Below are positions 43,377 through 52,795 of a DNA stretch of 64,000 nucleotides, in pieces (within the stretch, counting starts at the first letter, position 1; each line of letters begins with the position of its first letter). A model generated the notes under the pieces. The model was not told where the DNA came from. It did no database searches and saw only the letters and a program-made list of their open reading frames with translations. The translations under genes and the position numbers were made by a program. Source of the DNA: Hymenobacter ruricola (GTDB lineage: Bacteria > Bacteroidota > Bacteroidia > Cytophagales > Hymenobacteraceae); contig NZ_JADQDM010000003.1 of assembly GCF_015694525.1 (NCBI RefSeq), forward strand, positions 186,001 to 250,000, in the 5' to 3' direction.

Positions 43377-46133
43377 ATGACCGCCCGACTCCTGTTACTT
43401 CTGCTTACTTGTTTGTCACTCACGGCGTTGGGGGCCGCGCCGCCTGCCGCCGTGCAGCTTCAGCAGCTGCGCTGCGAGCTACTGACCAACCCCGAAGGCA
43501 TCGACGCCACCGCCCCGCGCCTGAGCTGGGAGCTGAGCAGCGCCGCGCGCGGCCTCACCCAAACCGCCTACCAGGTGCTGGTGGCCTCGACCCCCGAGAA
43601 GCTGGCCGCCGACGAAGGCGACCTCTGGAACTCGGGCAAGGTGGCGTCGGGCCAATCGGTGCATGTGGCCTACGCCGGGGTGCCGCTCCGCAGCCGCGCC
43701 CGCTGCTACTGGAAGGTGCGCACCTGGACCGACCAGGGCGAAACCGCCTGGAGCCCGCCCGCCCGCTGGAGCATGGGCCTGCTCAACTACCTCGACTGGA
43801 AAGGCCGCTGGATTGGCCTGGACCGCGCCTTTCCCTGGGACGATGAATCGACCCACGCCCGGCTGTCGGCCCGCTATTTCCGCAAGGAATTCAAGGCCGA
43901 CAAGCCCGTGACGCAGGCCACCGCGTCCATCATCGGGCTGGGGCTGTACGAGCTGTACCTCAACGGCCAGCGCGTGGGCGACCAAGTGCTGGCGCCCGGC
44001 CCCACCGACTACACCCAGGGCGTGAAGTACAACACCTTCGACGTGACCGCGCTGCTGCGGCCCGGCGCCAACGCCCTGGGCACGGTGCTCGGCAACGGCC
44101 GCTTCTACGCCATGCGGCAGCACTACAAGCCGTACAAAATCAAGACTTTCGGCTACCCCAAGCTGCTGATGCAGCTGGACGTGACTTACGCCGACGGTAG
44201 CCACGAAGTCATCAAAACCGACGAAACCTGGCAAGCCACCGCCGACGGCCCCATCCGGGCCAACAACGAGTACGACGGCGAAGAATACGACGCCACCAAG
44301 GAAATGCCGGGCTGGGCCACCGCCGGTTTCGACGCCAAAAAGTGGCTGAAAGCCGAGCTGGTGCAGGAGCCCGGCGGCACCTTCGAGGCCCAGATGAACG
44401 AGAACATGAAGGTGATGGAAACCCTGAAACCGGTGGCCCTCAAGCCGCTGGCGGGCGGGAAGTTCATCCTCGACCTGGGCCAGAACCTGGCCGGCTGGCT
44501 GCGGCTGCGCGCCACCGGACCCAGGGGCCAGAAAATCACGTTGCGCTTTGCCGAGACGTTGCAAAAAACCGGCGAGCTGTACGTGGCCAACCTGCGCGAC
44601 GCTCGCGTGACCGACGTGTACACGCTGCGCGGCGGCGCCCGCGAAACCTGGGAACCGACGTTCGTGTACCACGGCTTCCGCTACGTCGAAATCAGCGGCT
44701 ACCCCGGCACGCCCACGCTGGCCGATTTCGACGGCCGCGTGGTGTACGACGACCTGGCCACGACGGGCGAGTTTACCACCTCGAATGCCACTATCAACCA
44801 GGTATATAAGAATGCCTACTGGGGCATCCGGAGCAACTACAAGGGCATGCCCATCGACTGCCCGCAGCGCAACGAGCGGCAGCCCTGGCTCGGCGACCGC
44901 ACCACCGGCGCGTATGGTGAGAGCTTCGTGTTTGACAACTCGCGGCTGTACGCGAAGTGGCTCGACGACATTGCGCAGGCCCAAAAAGCCGACGGCAGCA
45001 TCCCCGACGTGGCCCCCGCGTTCTGGCGCTACTACGGCGACAACGTGACCTGGCCCGGTACCTACCTCACCATCGCCGACATGTTGTACACGCAATACGG
45101 CGACGCCCAGCCCATTGCCAAGCACTACGACTCGATGCGTCGCTGGCTCGTCTACATGCGTGCCAACTACATGACGGACAATAATATCGTCACCAAGGAC
45201 AAGTACGGCGACTGGTGCGTGCCGCCCGAGTCGGAGAAGCTAATTCACTCGCAGGACCCCGCCCGCAACACCAGCGGCGAGGTCATTGCTACCAGCACCT
45301 ACTACCACCTGCTGACGCTGATGCAGCGCTTCGCCACCGTGCTCGGCAAGCCCGCCGATGCGCAGGAATACGCCGCCCTAGGTGCCAAAATCAAGGACGC
45401 GTTCAACCAGAAGTTCCTGAACGCCCACAACCAGCAGTACGCCAACAACACCGTGACGGCCAACCTGCTACCCCTGGCCTACGGCATGACACCAGATGCC
45501 GAGCGGGGCAAGGTATTCCAGAACATCGCCGATAAAATCTTGGTCGAAAACAAGGGCCATATCAGCACGGGCGTCATCGGCACGCAGTGGCTCATGCGCG
45601 GCCTCACCGCCGAGGGCCGCCCCGACATCGCCTACAAACTGGCCACTAACCGCGACTACCCCAGCTGGGGCTACATGGCCGCCAACGGCGCCACTACCAT
45701 TTGGGAGCTCTGGAACGGCAACACCGCCGACCCCGCCATGAACTCCCAAAACCACGTGATGCTGCTCGGCGATTTAATCATCTGGGATTACGAGAACCTG
45801 GCGGGCATCAAATCGGCCGCGCCTGGTTTTCAGGAGCTGGAAATGAAGCCCGCCCTGATTGACGGGCTGACGTCGGTGCAGGCTTCTTATAATTCGGTGC
45901 GCGGCCTGGTGCGCAGTAGCTGGACGCGCGATGCGAAGCGCTTCACTTGGAGCATTACCGTGCCAGGCAATTCTAAAGCGCTGGTATACGTGCCGGCCAA
46001 GGATGCGAAGGATGTGACGGAAGGTGGCAAAAAGACTTCTGGCGCGGCTGGAGTGAAGTTTTTGCGGATGGAAGGGACGCGGGCGGTGTTTGAGGTTGGG
46101 TCGGGGGAGTATGCGTTTGTGGCGAAGCAGTAG
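43377..46133 (+). CDS. Secreted alpha-L-rhamnosidase, glycoside hydrolase family 78
   Basis: 918 residues from the ATG at 43377, which directly gives the signal peptide MTARLLLLLLTCLSLTALGA; the longer frame upstream adds a proline-rich non-signal stretch. GH78 modules in order: fibronectin-like N-terminal domain (LRCELLTNPEGIDATAPRLS), two beta domains (LYLNGQRVGDQVLAPGPTDY, FILDLGQNLAGWLRL), the (alpha/alpha)6 barrel with IDCPQRNERQPWLGDR that contains the general acid, and a C-terminal beta domain. It removes terminal alpha-L-rhamnose from rhamnogalacturonan oligosaccharides, feeding the GH105 nearby. Confidence 0.94.
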   Translation: MTARLLLLLLTCLSLTALGAAPPAAVQLQQLRCELLTNPEGIDATAPRLSWELSSAARGLTQTAYQVLVASTPEKLAADEGDLWNSGKVASGQSVHVAYAGVPLRSRARCYWKVRTWTDQGETAWSPPARWSMGLLNYLDWKGRWIGLDRAFPWDDESTHARLSARYFRKEFKADKPVTQATASIIGLGLYELYLNGQRVGDQVLAPGPTDYTQGVKYNTFDVTALLRPGANALGTVLGNGRFYAMRQHYKPYKIKTFGYPKLLMQLDVTYADGSHEVIKTDETWQATADGPIRANNEYDGEEYDATKEMPGWATAGFDAKKWLKAELVQEPGGTFEAQMNENMKVMETLKPVALKPLAGGKFILDLGQNLAGWLRLRATGPRGQKITLRFAETLQKTGELYVANLRDARVTDVYTLRGGARETWEPTFVYHGFRYVEISGYPGTPTLADFDGRVVYDDLATTGEFTTSNATINQVYKNAYWGIRSNYKGMPIDCPQRNERQPWLGDRTTGAYGESFVFDNSRLYAKWLDDIAQAQKADGSIPDVAPAFWRYYGDNVTWPGTYLTIADMLYTQYGDAQPIAKHYDSMRRWLVYMRANYMTDNNIVTKDKYGDWCVPPESEKLIHSQDPARNTSGEVIATSTYYHLLTLMQRFATVLGKPADAQEYAALGAKIKDAFNQKFLNAHNQQYANNTVTANLLPLAYGMTPDAERGKVFQNIADKILVENKGHISTGVIGTQWLMRGLTAEGRPDIAYKLATNRDYPSWGYMAANGATTIWELWNGNTADPAMNSQNHVMLLGDLIIWDYENLAGIKSAAPGFQELEMKPALIDGLTSVQASYNSVRGLVRSSWTRDAKRFTWSITVPGNSKALVYVPAKDAKDVTEGGKKTSGAAGVKFLRMEGTRAVFEVGSGEYAFVAKQ

Positions 46134-46154
46134 AGTTAATGCTACAAAAGAAAT

Positions 46155-46656
46155 GTCATGCTGAGCTTGCCGAAGCATCTCTACCGCTTCGTTGAATAGT
46201 AACTAATTACCATAATGAGCGACAATCAATTCGATTCTCTACAAGCCTTTTTGACAGGGACTCCTGCTATTGAAGGGCCGATTGGGCAAGGGATGAATGA
46301 AGGCATGTGGTGGGTGAAGTTCAGAATTGATATTAAGCATCCGCTGGCTTGGCAGGTAGTTCAAGAAATAGGGCACGTTGTGAATTACCTGTCATTAAAT
46401 GAAAAGCTGCCAACTACTTTTTATCCGGTTTCGCCACCCCCTTATATGAACGGTGGGCCAGAAGATTTCCTGTCTTGGGTAATTGAAAATACCGACAAGG
46501 AGTTTGTCCCAGATACCTTAAAAACGTGGCTTGAAGGAAGATTGCCCCAGCCTGTAAATGATGAATCTGCGTGGCTGACTGATGATGACGAAGAGTAGCT
46601 GATTGCAACTGTACTCAACGAAGCGGGAGAAATGCTTCGGCTGCGCTCAGCATGAC
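46155..46656. repeat. F4 arms separated by a passenger gene
   Basis: Left arm 46155-46195 (GTCATGCTGAGCTTGCCGAA...CGCTTCGTTGA) and right arm 46615-46656 (TCAACGAAGCGGGAGAAATG...CTCAGCATGAC) are imperfect inverted copies 419 bp apart. The gene at 46215-46598 fills the space; other elements have loops under about 60 bp. Confidence 0.75.
46215..46598 (+). CDS. Small acidic orphan protein between repeat arms
   Basis: 127 residues, acidic with a DDDEE end, no signal peptide. Segments WWVKFRIDIKHPLAWQVVQE and FYPVSPPPYMNGGPEDFLSW resemble small immunity-type or SMI1-like hypothetical proteins of Bacteroidota, but no family can be named. Base composition is more AT-rich than the flanking GH78 and GH105 genes. 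Its position inside the split F4 element suggests it arrived as an insertion (inference). Confidence 0.65.
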   Translation: MSDNQFDSLQAFLTGTPAIEGPIGQGMNEGMWWVKFRIDIKHPLAWQVVQEIGHVVNYLSLNEKLPTTFYPVSPPPYMNGGPEDFLSWVIENTDKEFVPDTLKTWLEGRLPQPVNDESAWLTDDDEE

Positions 46657-46668
46657 AAGAGAAAATAA

Positions 46669-47904
46669 ATGACTAAAAATAAAATTATTGGCAAGGCGAA
46701 AACAGCTGGCTTGGCCCTAGTAATAGGCGCCACACTACTAGCGTGCCTACCCGCCGCCCACGCCCAAACCCCAGCGCCTGCCATCACGCAAATCCCCGCC
46801 ACCGCCAAGTGGTCGGAACGCATGGCACTGTCGGTGCTGAAGCGGAGCCCGTGGCTGCAAGACCCCAACCTAGGTGATTCCTGGGGCTACACCCAGGGGC
46901 TGCTGATGCACTCACTGGAAGCCCTGGAGCACCAGAACCACGACCCGCGCCTGCGCACCGCCTTGCAGCAGTACGGTGATAAAATGGTGGATGCCCAGGG
47001 CGAGATTCACAACAAAGACTACAAGCCGCTGGACAACAGCCTCGACAACATCAACTCGGGCAAGCTCCTGTTTCAGCTCTACACCGATACCAAGCAGGAG
47101 AAGTATAAAATTGCCCTGCAAAAGCTGCACGCCGAGCTTCAGCAACAACCTAAAACCAGCGACGGCGGCTACTGGCACAAGCAGAAATACCCCAGCCAAA
47201 TGTGGCTCGATGGGGCCTACATGGCCAGCCCATTCGTGGCGCAGTACGCGGCGTTTTTCAAGGAGCCGGCCGGGTTTGATGAAGCCGCCAGGCAACTGCT
47301 CTTGCTCGAAAAACACCTGCGCGACCCCAAAACCGGCCTGCTCTACCACGGCTGGGACGAGAAGCACGTGCAAGCCTGGGCCAACCCGCAAACCGGCCAG
47401 TCGCTCAACTTCTGGGGCCGCGCTATTGGCTGGTACGGCATGGCGCTAGTCGATGTGCTCGACTACTTGCCCGCCAAGCACCCCGACCGCCCCAAGCTGG
47501 TGCAGGTACTCGACCGGCTGGCCGTGGCCATGCAGCGCTACCAGGACCCCGCCAGCGGCCTTTGGTACCAGGTAGTAGACAAGGGCGGCCAGCCCGGCAA
47601 CTACCTGGAGGCGTCCGCCTCGGGCATGTTCGTGTACACCTTGGCCAAGGGTGTGAACAAGGGCTACCTCAACAAGAAGTATCGCCCGGTGGCCCAAAAA
47701 GGCTTCGACGGCATCACGTCTAAGCTCATCAAAACCCAGCCCGATGGCGAGCTCAACCTGCTGCAAGTATGCGAAGTGGCCGGCCTAGGTCCCGGTGCCG
47801 AGCGCAACGGCTCCTACGAATACTACGTGAGCGAGCGCATCAAAATCAACGATTTGAAGGGGGTAGGGCCGTTCATCCTGGCCAGCCTCGAACTCAATAA
47901 ATAG
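46669..47904 (+). CDS. Unsaturated rhamnogalacturonyl hydrolase, glycoside hydrolase family 105
   Basis: 411 residues; an export signal is likely (GLALVIGATLLACLPAAHAQ). The (alpha/alpha)6 barrel carries the GH105 motif SQMWLDGAYMASPF with catalytic-type Asp181, then FWGRAIGWYGMALVDVLDYL and the terminal GTGA-like PDGELNLLQVCEVAGLG. The enzyme removes the 4,5-unsaturated galacturonate that lyases leave on rhamnogalacturonan fragments. It starts 12 bp after the right arm of the F4 element. Confidence 0.94.
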   Translation: MTKNKIIGKAKTAGLALVIGATLLACLPAAHAQTPAPAITQIPATAKWSERMALSVLKRSPWLQDPNLGDSWGYTQGLLMHSLEALEHQNHDPRLRTALQQYGDKMVDAQGEIHNKDYKPLDNSLDNINSGKLLFQLYTDTKQEKYKIALQKLHAELQQQPKTSDGGYWHKQKYPSQMWLDGAYMASPFVAQYAAFFKEPAGFDEAARQLLLLEKHLRDPKTGLLYHGWDEKHVQAWANPQTGQSLNFWGRAIGWYGMALVDVLDYLPAKHPDRPKLVQVLDRLAVAMQRYQDPASGLWYQVVDKGGQPGNYLEASASGMFVYTLAKGVNKGYLNKKYRPVAQKGFDGITSKLIKTQPDGELNLLQVCEVAGLGPGAERNGSYEYYVSERIKINDLKGVGPFILASLELNK

Positions 47905-47930
47905 CGGCTTCGGCCCGCCAACGTATCGCC

Positions 47931-49061
47931 ATGAGAAACCCCATTTTGCTACTGGCCCTCGGGCTGCTTGCGCACGGCGCATCGGCCCAAACGCAGCCGT
48001 GGAAACAGGGCATCGTCACCGACGAATTCATCTTCGAAAAAGCGCCCTTCCCCGAGAGCCACGCCGCCACCATCGCCGAAACGCCGAAGGGCCTCGTGGC
48101 CGCCTGGTTTGGCGGCACCAAGGAGCGCAACCCCGACGTGGGCATCTGGGTGAGTCGCCAGGAAAACGGCAAATGGACGGCTCCGGTCGAGGTCGCCAAC
48201 GGCGTGCAAAGCGAAACCCTGCGCTACCCCACTTGGAACCCGGTGCTGTACCAGGTGCCGGGCGGCGAGCTACAGCTGTATTATAAAATTGGCCCGAAAC
48301 CCTCTGACTGGAAGGGCTGGCTGCGCATTTCCCAGGACAACGGCCTGACGTGGTCGGCGGCCCAGGCGCTGCCGGAAGGCTACATCGGGCCGGTGAAAAA
48401 CAAGCCCGTGCTGCTCAAAAACGGCACCTTGCTCTCGCCCACCAGCACCGAAGGCAGCGGCGGCTGGCTGGTGCACTTCGAGGCTTCGCCCGATTTTGGC
48501 AAGACCTGGACCAAAACCGCACCCGTGCCCAACGGCGCCACCCAAGGCGCCATTCAGCCCAGCATCCTCACCTACAAAGACGGCCGCCTGCAAGCCCTCT
48601 GCCGCAGCCGCGACCGCGCCATCCTCGAAACGTGGTCGACGGACCAGGGCCAAACCTGGTCGCCCCTCGCCAAAACCACCCTGCCCAACAACAACTCCGG
48701 CACCGACGCCGTGACCCTAAAAGACGGCCGCCAGCTGCTGGTTTACAACCACGTGCTACCCCCTGGCACCCTCGCCAAAGGTCCCCGCACCCCCCTCAAC
48801 GTGGCCGTATCGAAAGACGGCAAAGAGTGGTACGCGGTAGCCATTCTGGAAGATTCGCCCATCAGCCAGTACTCGTACCCCTCGGTGATTCAGACTAAAG
48901 ACGGGCTGGTGCATTTCGTGTACACTTGGCGCCGCCAGCGCATTAAGCACGCCGTGCTCGACCCCAAGAAGATGAAGCTGGTGAAGATTGAAAACGGCGT
49001 GTGGCCAGCCATGAAAGGCTACAAAGCGCCGGAAGGCACGGCGGAGATTACGAAGGATTAA
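47931..49061 (+). CDS. Secreted sialidase-fold (BNR-type) protein
   Basis: 376 residues, signal peptide MRNPILLLALGLLAHGASAQ. Six-bladed propeller features: AAWFGGTKERNPDVGIWVSR, two Asp-box-like turns (ISQDNGLTWSAAQ, ASPDFGKTWTKT, WSTDQGQTWSPL) and QPSILTYKDGRLQALCRS. It belongs to the BNR/sialidase-like exo-glycosidase group often found in plant-polysaccharide loci, where the real substrate is not sialic acid. It starts 26 bp after GH105, so both are probably co-transcribed. Confidence 0.82.
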   Translation: MRNPILLLALGLLAHGASAQTQPWKQGIVTDEFIFEKAPFPESHAATIAETPKGLVAAWFGGTKERNPDVGIWVSRQENGKWTAPVEVANGVQSETLRYPTWNPVLYQVPGGELQLYYKIGPKPSDWKGWLRISQDNGLTWSAAQALPEGYIGPVKNKPVLLKNGTLLSPTSTEGSGGWLVHFEASPDFGKTWTKTAPVPNGATQGAIQPSILTYKDGRLQALCRSRDRAILETWSTDQGQTWSPLAKTTLPNNNSGTDAVTLKDGRQLLVYNHVLPPGTLAKGPRTPLNVAVSKDGKEWYAVAILEDSPISQYSYPSVIQTKDGLVHFVYTWRRQRIKHAVLDPKKMKLVKIENGVWPAMKGYKAPEGTAEITKD

Positions 49062-49097
49062 CCGCACGATAAGCTAGAACGTCAACCAAAAACGTCC

Positions 49098-49213
49098 GTC
49101 ATGCTGAGCGGAGCGCAGCGCAGTCGAAGCATCTCTACCTCAATACTAACTCCTGACGCTAGCAACGAAGCGGTAGAGATGCTTCGACTTCGCTGCGCTC
49201 CGCTCAGTATGAC
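49098..49213. repeat. Palindromic element, family F4
   Basis: 42-bp arms 49098-49139 and 49172-49213 (GTCATGCTGAGCGGAGCGCA...) with one mismatch, between the sialidase-fold and esterase genes. Confidence 0.88.
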
Positions 49214-49244
49214 CGTTTTTCTACCCAAGCTCACATCCCCACCC

Positions 49245-50639
49245 ATGTCCAGATTCTTCCGCCTGCTCCTAGGTTCGCTTTTTCTCACTACCGCCGCCCA
49301 GGCGCAAAACTCTGACGACCAGTACCGCGAGCCGTTGCAGCAGGTGCTGGAGGAAATTCAGCAGCGCTACGGGGTGAAAATCAGACCCGATGCGGCCATG
49401 GTGAAGGACAAGTACGTGACTTACGCCGAGTGGCGTTTCCGCCCCGACGTGGACGAAACCTTGCGCAGCGTATTGGCCCCGTTCGATTACCAGGCGGCGA
49501 AAACCGGCGACAAAACTTACAAGCTCAAGACCTTCCAGTATCATCTCAAAACGCCCGAGGAAGGCGCCGCCCAACTGGCCTACCTCGCTTCGCACTATAC
49601 TGATGCGGCCAGCTGGGAAAAGCGCAAAGCCGAGCTGCGCAGCTGCATGTGGTCGGCGTTGCGGCTGTCGCCCATGCCCGCTGAGCCGGCCAGCAAGCCC
49701 ATTATCACCAACAAGCGGCAGTTCGACGGCTACACGGTGGAGAACGTGGCCATCGAAACGCTGCCGGGCTACTACATGACCGGCTCGATTTACAAGCCGC
49801 TCAAAGCCAAGGGTAAAATCCCGGTTATCATAAGTCCCGATGGGCACTTCGGCGACGGGCGCTACCGGGCCGATGCGCAGTTGCGCTGCGCCACGCTGGC
49901 CCGCATGGGCGCGATGGTGTACAGCTACGACCTGTTTGCCTGGGGTGAGTCGCTGCTGCAATTCAAGGGCGAAGACCACCGCCGTAGCCTCGCCATGACG
50001 GTGCAGGCCCTGAACGGCGAACGGGCGCTGGACTACCTGCTGTCGCTGAAAGACGCCGACAAAACCCGAGTAGCCATCACCGGCGGCTCGGGCGGCGGCA
50101 GCCAAACCATGCTACTCACCGCCCTGGATGATAGAATCAAGGTAAGCGTACCGGTAGTGATGCTCTCGACCTACCACAGCGGCGGCTGCCCCTGCGAAAG
50201 CGGCCAGCCCGTGCACCTCTGCGGCAACGGCACCAACAACGCCGAAATCGCCGCCATGGCTGCCCCGCGTCCCCAACTCGCCATCACCGACGGCGGCGAC
50301 TGGACCGCCCAGACGCCCGAAGTCGCCTATCCTTACCTCCAAAAAATATACGGCTACTACGGCAAAACCGACCTTGTGCAAAATGTGCACCTACCCAAAG
50401 AATTGCATGATTATGGCCCCTCGAAACGGCAGGCCATGTATGAGTTCATGGCCAAAAATTTGGACCTGAATTTAGCTGCCGCCGAGGATAAAACGGGCAA
50501 GCTGGACGAGTCGCACGTGACCATCGAAAAGGAGGAAGCGCAGCACGTTTTTGGGCCGAAAGGGGAGGGGCTACCGGCCAATGCGCTACACAGCTTCGAG
50601 GACTTGCAGGCGGTTTTTGCAAAGTCAACAGCGCCCTGA
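49245..50639 (+). CDS. Secreted alpha/beta-hydrolase esterase with STN-like N-terminal domain
   Basis: 464 residues from the ATG at 49245 (signal MSRFFRLLLGSLFLTTAAQA); upstream in-frame codons belong to an F4 element. Residues ~28-97 (LQQVLEEIQQRYGVKIRPDA, VDETLRSVLAPFDYQ) resemble the secretin/TonB short N-terminal fold, which is unusual in an esterase. The hydrolase domain follows: PVIISPDGHFGDGRYR, YSYDLFAWGES and nucleophile elbow TGGSGGG with Ser282; a late His in ELHDYGPSKR may complete the triad. Probably an acetyl esterase for pectin; substrate is inferred. Confidence 0.82.
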   Translation: MSRFFRLLLGSLFLTTAAQAQNSDDQYREPLQQVLEEIQQRYGVKIRPDAAMVKDKYVTYAEWRFRPDVDETLRSVLAPFDYQAAKTGDKTYKLKTFQYHLKTPEEGAAQLAYLASHYTDAASWEKRKAELRSCMWSALRLSPMPAEPASKPIITNKRQFDGYTVENVAIETLPGYYMTGSIYKPLKAKGKIPVIISPDGHFGDGRYRADAQLRCATLARMGAMVYSYDLFAWGESLLQFKGEDHRRSLAMTVQALNGERALDYLLSLKDADKTRVAITGGSGGGSQTMLLTALDDRIKVSVPVVMLSTYHSGGCPCESGQPVHLCGNGTNNAEIAAMAAPRPQLAITDGGDWTAQTPEVAYPYLQKIYGYYGKTDLVQNVHLPKELHDYGPSKRQAMYEFMAKNLDLNLAAAEDKTGKLDESHVTIEKEEAQHVFGPKGEGLPANALHSFEDLQAVFAKSTAP

Positions 50640-50640
50640 T

Positions 50641-50776
50641 GTAGCGTGGACTCTGCGAGTCCGCGTAACGAGCGCAGCGAGTATCCGCGTTTGCGCCGGT
50701 CGAATTCAACCCTAATCCAAGCGTAGCCGACAATACTCGCTGCGCTCGTTACGCGGACTCGCAGAGTCCACGCTAC
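50641..50776. repeat. Composite palindromic element, F1 with extended arms
   Basis: 44-bp perfect arms at 50641-50684 and 50733-50776: an F1 unit (GTAGCGTGGACTCTGCGAGT...) followed by AACGAGCGCAGCGAGTAT, the same second unit seen in the element at 58654-58765. Confidence 0.92.
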
Positions 50777-50783
50777 TTCCAGC

Positions 50784-52664
50784 ATGACTCGAACGTTACT
50801 CATCGCCCTCAGCCTGCTAGGTGCCGCGCCCGCCTACGCCGCCGACATCTGGGTGGCGCCCAACGGCTCCGACCGCAACCCGGGCACTCAGGCCCAGCCG
50901 CTGGCTACCCCAAATGCCGCCCTGCGCCAGGCCCGCGACCTGCGCCGCCTGCACGATGCCTCGGTGGCCGATGGCGTGCACATCTGGCTGAAAGGCGGCG
51001 AATACCGACTGACGGAGCCGTGGTTCTTCCGGCCCGAAGACGCGGGCACGGCCGCCAGCCCCACGGTGGTAGCCGCCGCGCCCGGCGAGCGTCCGGTGCT
51101 GAGCGGCGGCGTATCCGTAACGGGCTGGCACAAGGCAGCTGGCAAGATTGCCGGTCTGCCCGCTGCCGCGCAGGGTCAGGTGTGGGTAGCCGCCGCGCCG
51201 CTGCTGGCGGGCCGCCCCCTCAACTTTCGCCAACTGTGGGTGAATGGCCGCAAAGCTACCCGGGCCCGCACGCCCAACAACGACAACCTGCCCCGCCTGC
51301 TCACTTGGGACACCGACAAGCGCGAAACCACTGTGCCAGCCGCCGCCCTGGGTGGCATAAAGCAATCCGGCCAGCTAGAAATGGTGCTGCACCAAATGTG
51401 GGCCGTGAACGTGCTGCGCGTGAAAACCCTGGCTGTGCAGGGCGATAAAGCCCGCGTGACATTTCAGGAGCCCGAAAGCCGCATCCAGTTCGAGCACCCC
51501 TGGCCGCGGCCCATCATCAACGGCAAAAACGGCAGCTCGGCCTTCTATCTGACCAACGCCATCGAACTACTCGACCAGCCCGGCGAGTGGTTTTATGACG
51601 CGCCGCGTGGGCAGGTATATTACTGGCCCCGCCCTGGCGAAAACCTAGCCACTGCCCAGGTGGTAGTGCCGGCAATAGAAACGGTGGTGCGGGTAGTCGG
51701 CACCCTCGACCAGCCCGTGAGCTACGTACAGTTCAAAGGCCTGACGTTCGCCTACACCACCTGGCTGCGGCCCTCGGAGCAGGGCCATGTGCCTTTGCAA
51801 GCGGGCATGTATTTGCTCGATGGCTACTCGCTGGCCAAGCCCGGAACGCCGGATAAAGCCGGCCTCGAAAACCAGGCCTGGATAGGGCGGCCACCAGCTG
51901 GGGTAGTGGTGCAAGACGCGCACCACACGCGCTTCGAGCGATGCCAGTTCCTACACATGGGCGCCACGGCGCTGGACTACCAGAGTGGCACCCACGACGA
52001 TGTAATCAGCGGCTGCACCTTTCGCGACGTGGCGGTGAACGGTTTGCAAATGGGTAAGTTTTCCGACGAAAGCATGGAAACGCACCTGCCCTACAACCCC
52101 AAAGACGAGCGGGAAATTTGCACCAACGAGCTAATAGAAAACAATCTCGTCACCGACTGCGGCAATGAGGATTGGGGTGCGGTAGGTATCGGGGCGGGCT
52201 TCGTGCGCGGCACCACTATTCGGCACAATGAGATTTCGCAGGTGCCCTACACTGGCATCAGCGTGGGCTGGGGCTGGACCAAGACCGCCAATGCCATGCG
52301 GGACAACCACATGCAGGCCAACTACATCCATCACTACGCCCAGCACACCTATGACGTGGCCGGTGTGTACACGCTCTCGGCCCAGCCGGGCACGGTCATC
52401 ACCGAAAACCGCGTCGATGAAATCGGTCGGGCGCCCTACGTGCACGACCCCGACCACTGGTTCTACCTCTACCTCGACGAGGGTTCCTCCAACATCACGG
52501 TGCAGGACAACTGGTGCCCGACCGAGAAATTCCTGGCCAATGCCAACGGCCCTGGCAACTTGTGGAAGAACAACGGCCCAATGGTGAGCGAGACCATCAA
52601 GCAGGCGGCGGGGCTGGAGCCAGCTTATCAGGACTTACGCAAAGCACTATCCATAACCAATTAG
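50784..52664 (+). CDS. Secreted parallel beta-helix glycosidase, GH141-like
   Basis: 626 residues, signal peptide MTRTLLIALSLLGAAPAYAA. The start ADIWVAPNGSDRNPGTQAQP and GGEYRLTEPWFFRPEDAGTA, followed by right-handed beta-helix repeats (VVVQDAHHTRFERCQF, FRDVAVNGLQMGKFSDES, IRHNEISQVPYTGISVGWGW), match GH141, whose characterised members include an alpha-L-fucosidase acting on RG-II (BT1002) and a xylanase. The RG-II setting favours fucosidase. The start is 8 bp past an F1 element. Confidence 0.85.
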   Translation: MTRTLLIALSLLGAAPAYAADIWVAPNGSDRNPGTQAQPLATPNAALRQARDLRRLHDASVADGVHIWLKGGEYRLTEPWFFRPEDAGTAASPTVVAAAPGERPVLSGGVSVTGWHKAAGKIAGLPAAAQGQVWVAAAPLLAGRPLNFRQLWVNGRKATRARTPNNDNLPRLLTWDTDKRETTVPAAALGGIKQSGQLEMVLHQMWAVNVLRVKTLAVQGDKARVTFQEPESRIQFEHPWPRPIINGKNGSSAFYLTNAIELLDQPGEWFYDAPRGQVYYWPRPGENLATAQVVVPAIETVVRVVGTLDQPVSYVQFKGLTFAYTTWLRPSEQGHVPLQAGMYLLDGYSLAKPGTPDKAGLENQAWIGRPPAGVVVQDAHHTRFERCQFLHMGATALDYQSGTHDDVISGCTFRDVAVNGLQMGKFSDESMETHLPYNPKDEREICTNELIENNLVTDCGNEDWGAVGIGAGFVRGTTIRHNEISQVPYTGISVGWGWTKTANAMRDNHMQANYIHHYAQHTYDVAGVYTLSAQPGTVITENRVDEIGRAPYVHDPDHWFYLYLDEGSSNITVQDNWCPTEKFLANANGPGNLWKNNGPMVSETIKQAAGLEPAYQDLRKALSITN

Positions 52665-52669
52665 AACAG

Positions 52670-52760
52670 TCCTGCCGCGGGCAGCCGAGGCATCTCGCTC
52701 GCCCCGTTGCTACGGCACTGATTTCCTCAGCCTCTCCTGCCTCGGCTGCGCGCGGCAGGA
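52670..52760. repeat. Palindromic element, family F4 (diverged)
   Basis: 23-bp arms 52670-52692 and 52738-52760 (TCCTGCCGCGGGCAGCCGAG) with one mismatch, between GH141 and the second GH78. Confidence 0.8.
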
Positions 52761-52795
52761 GAGGCTATTTACAGAAAAACACATCAACCCACCTG

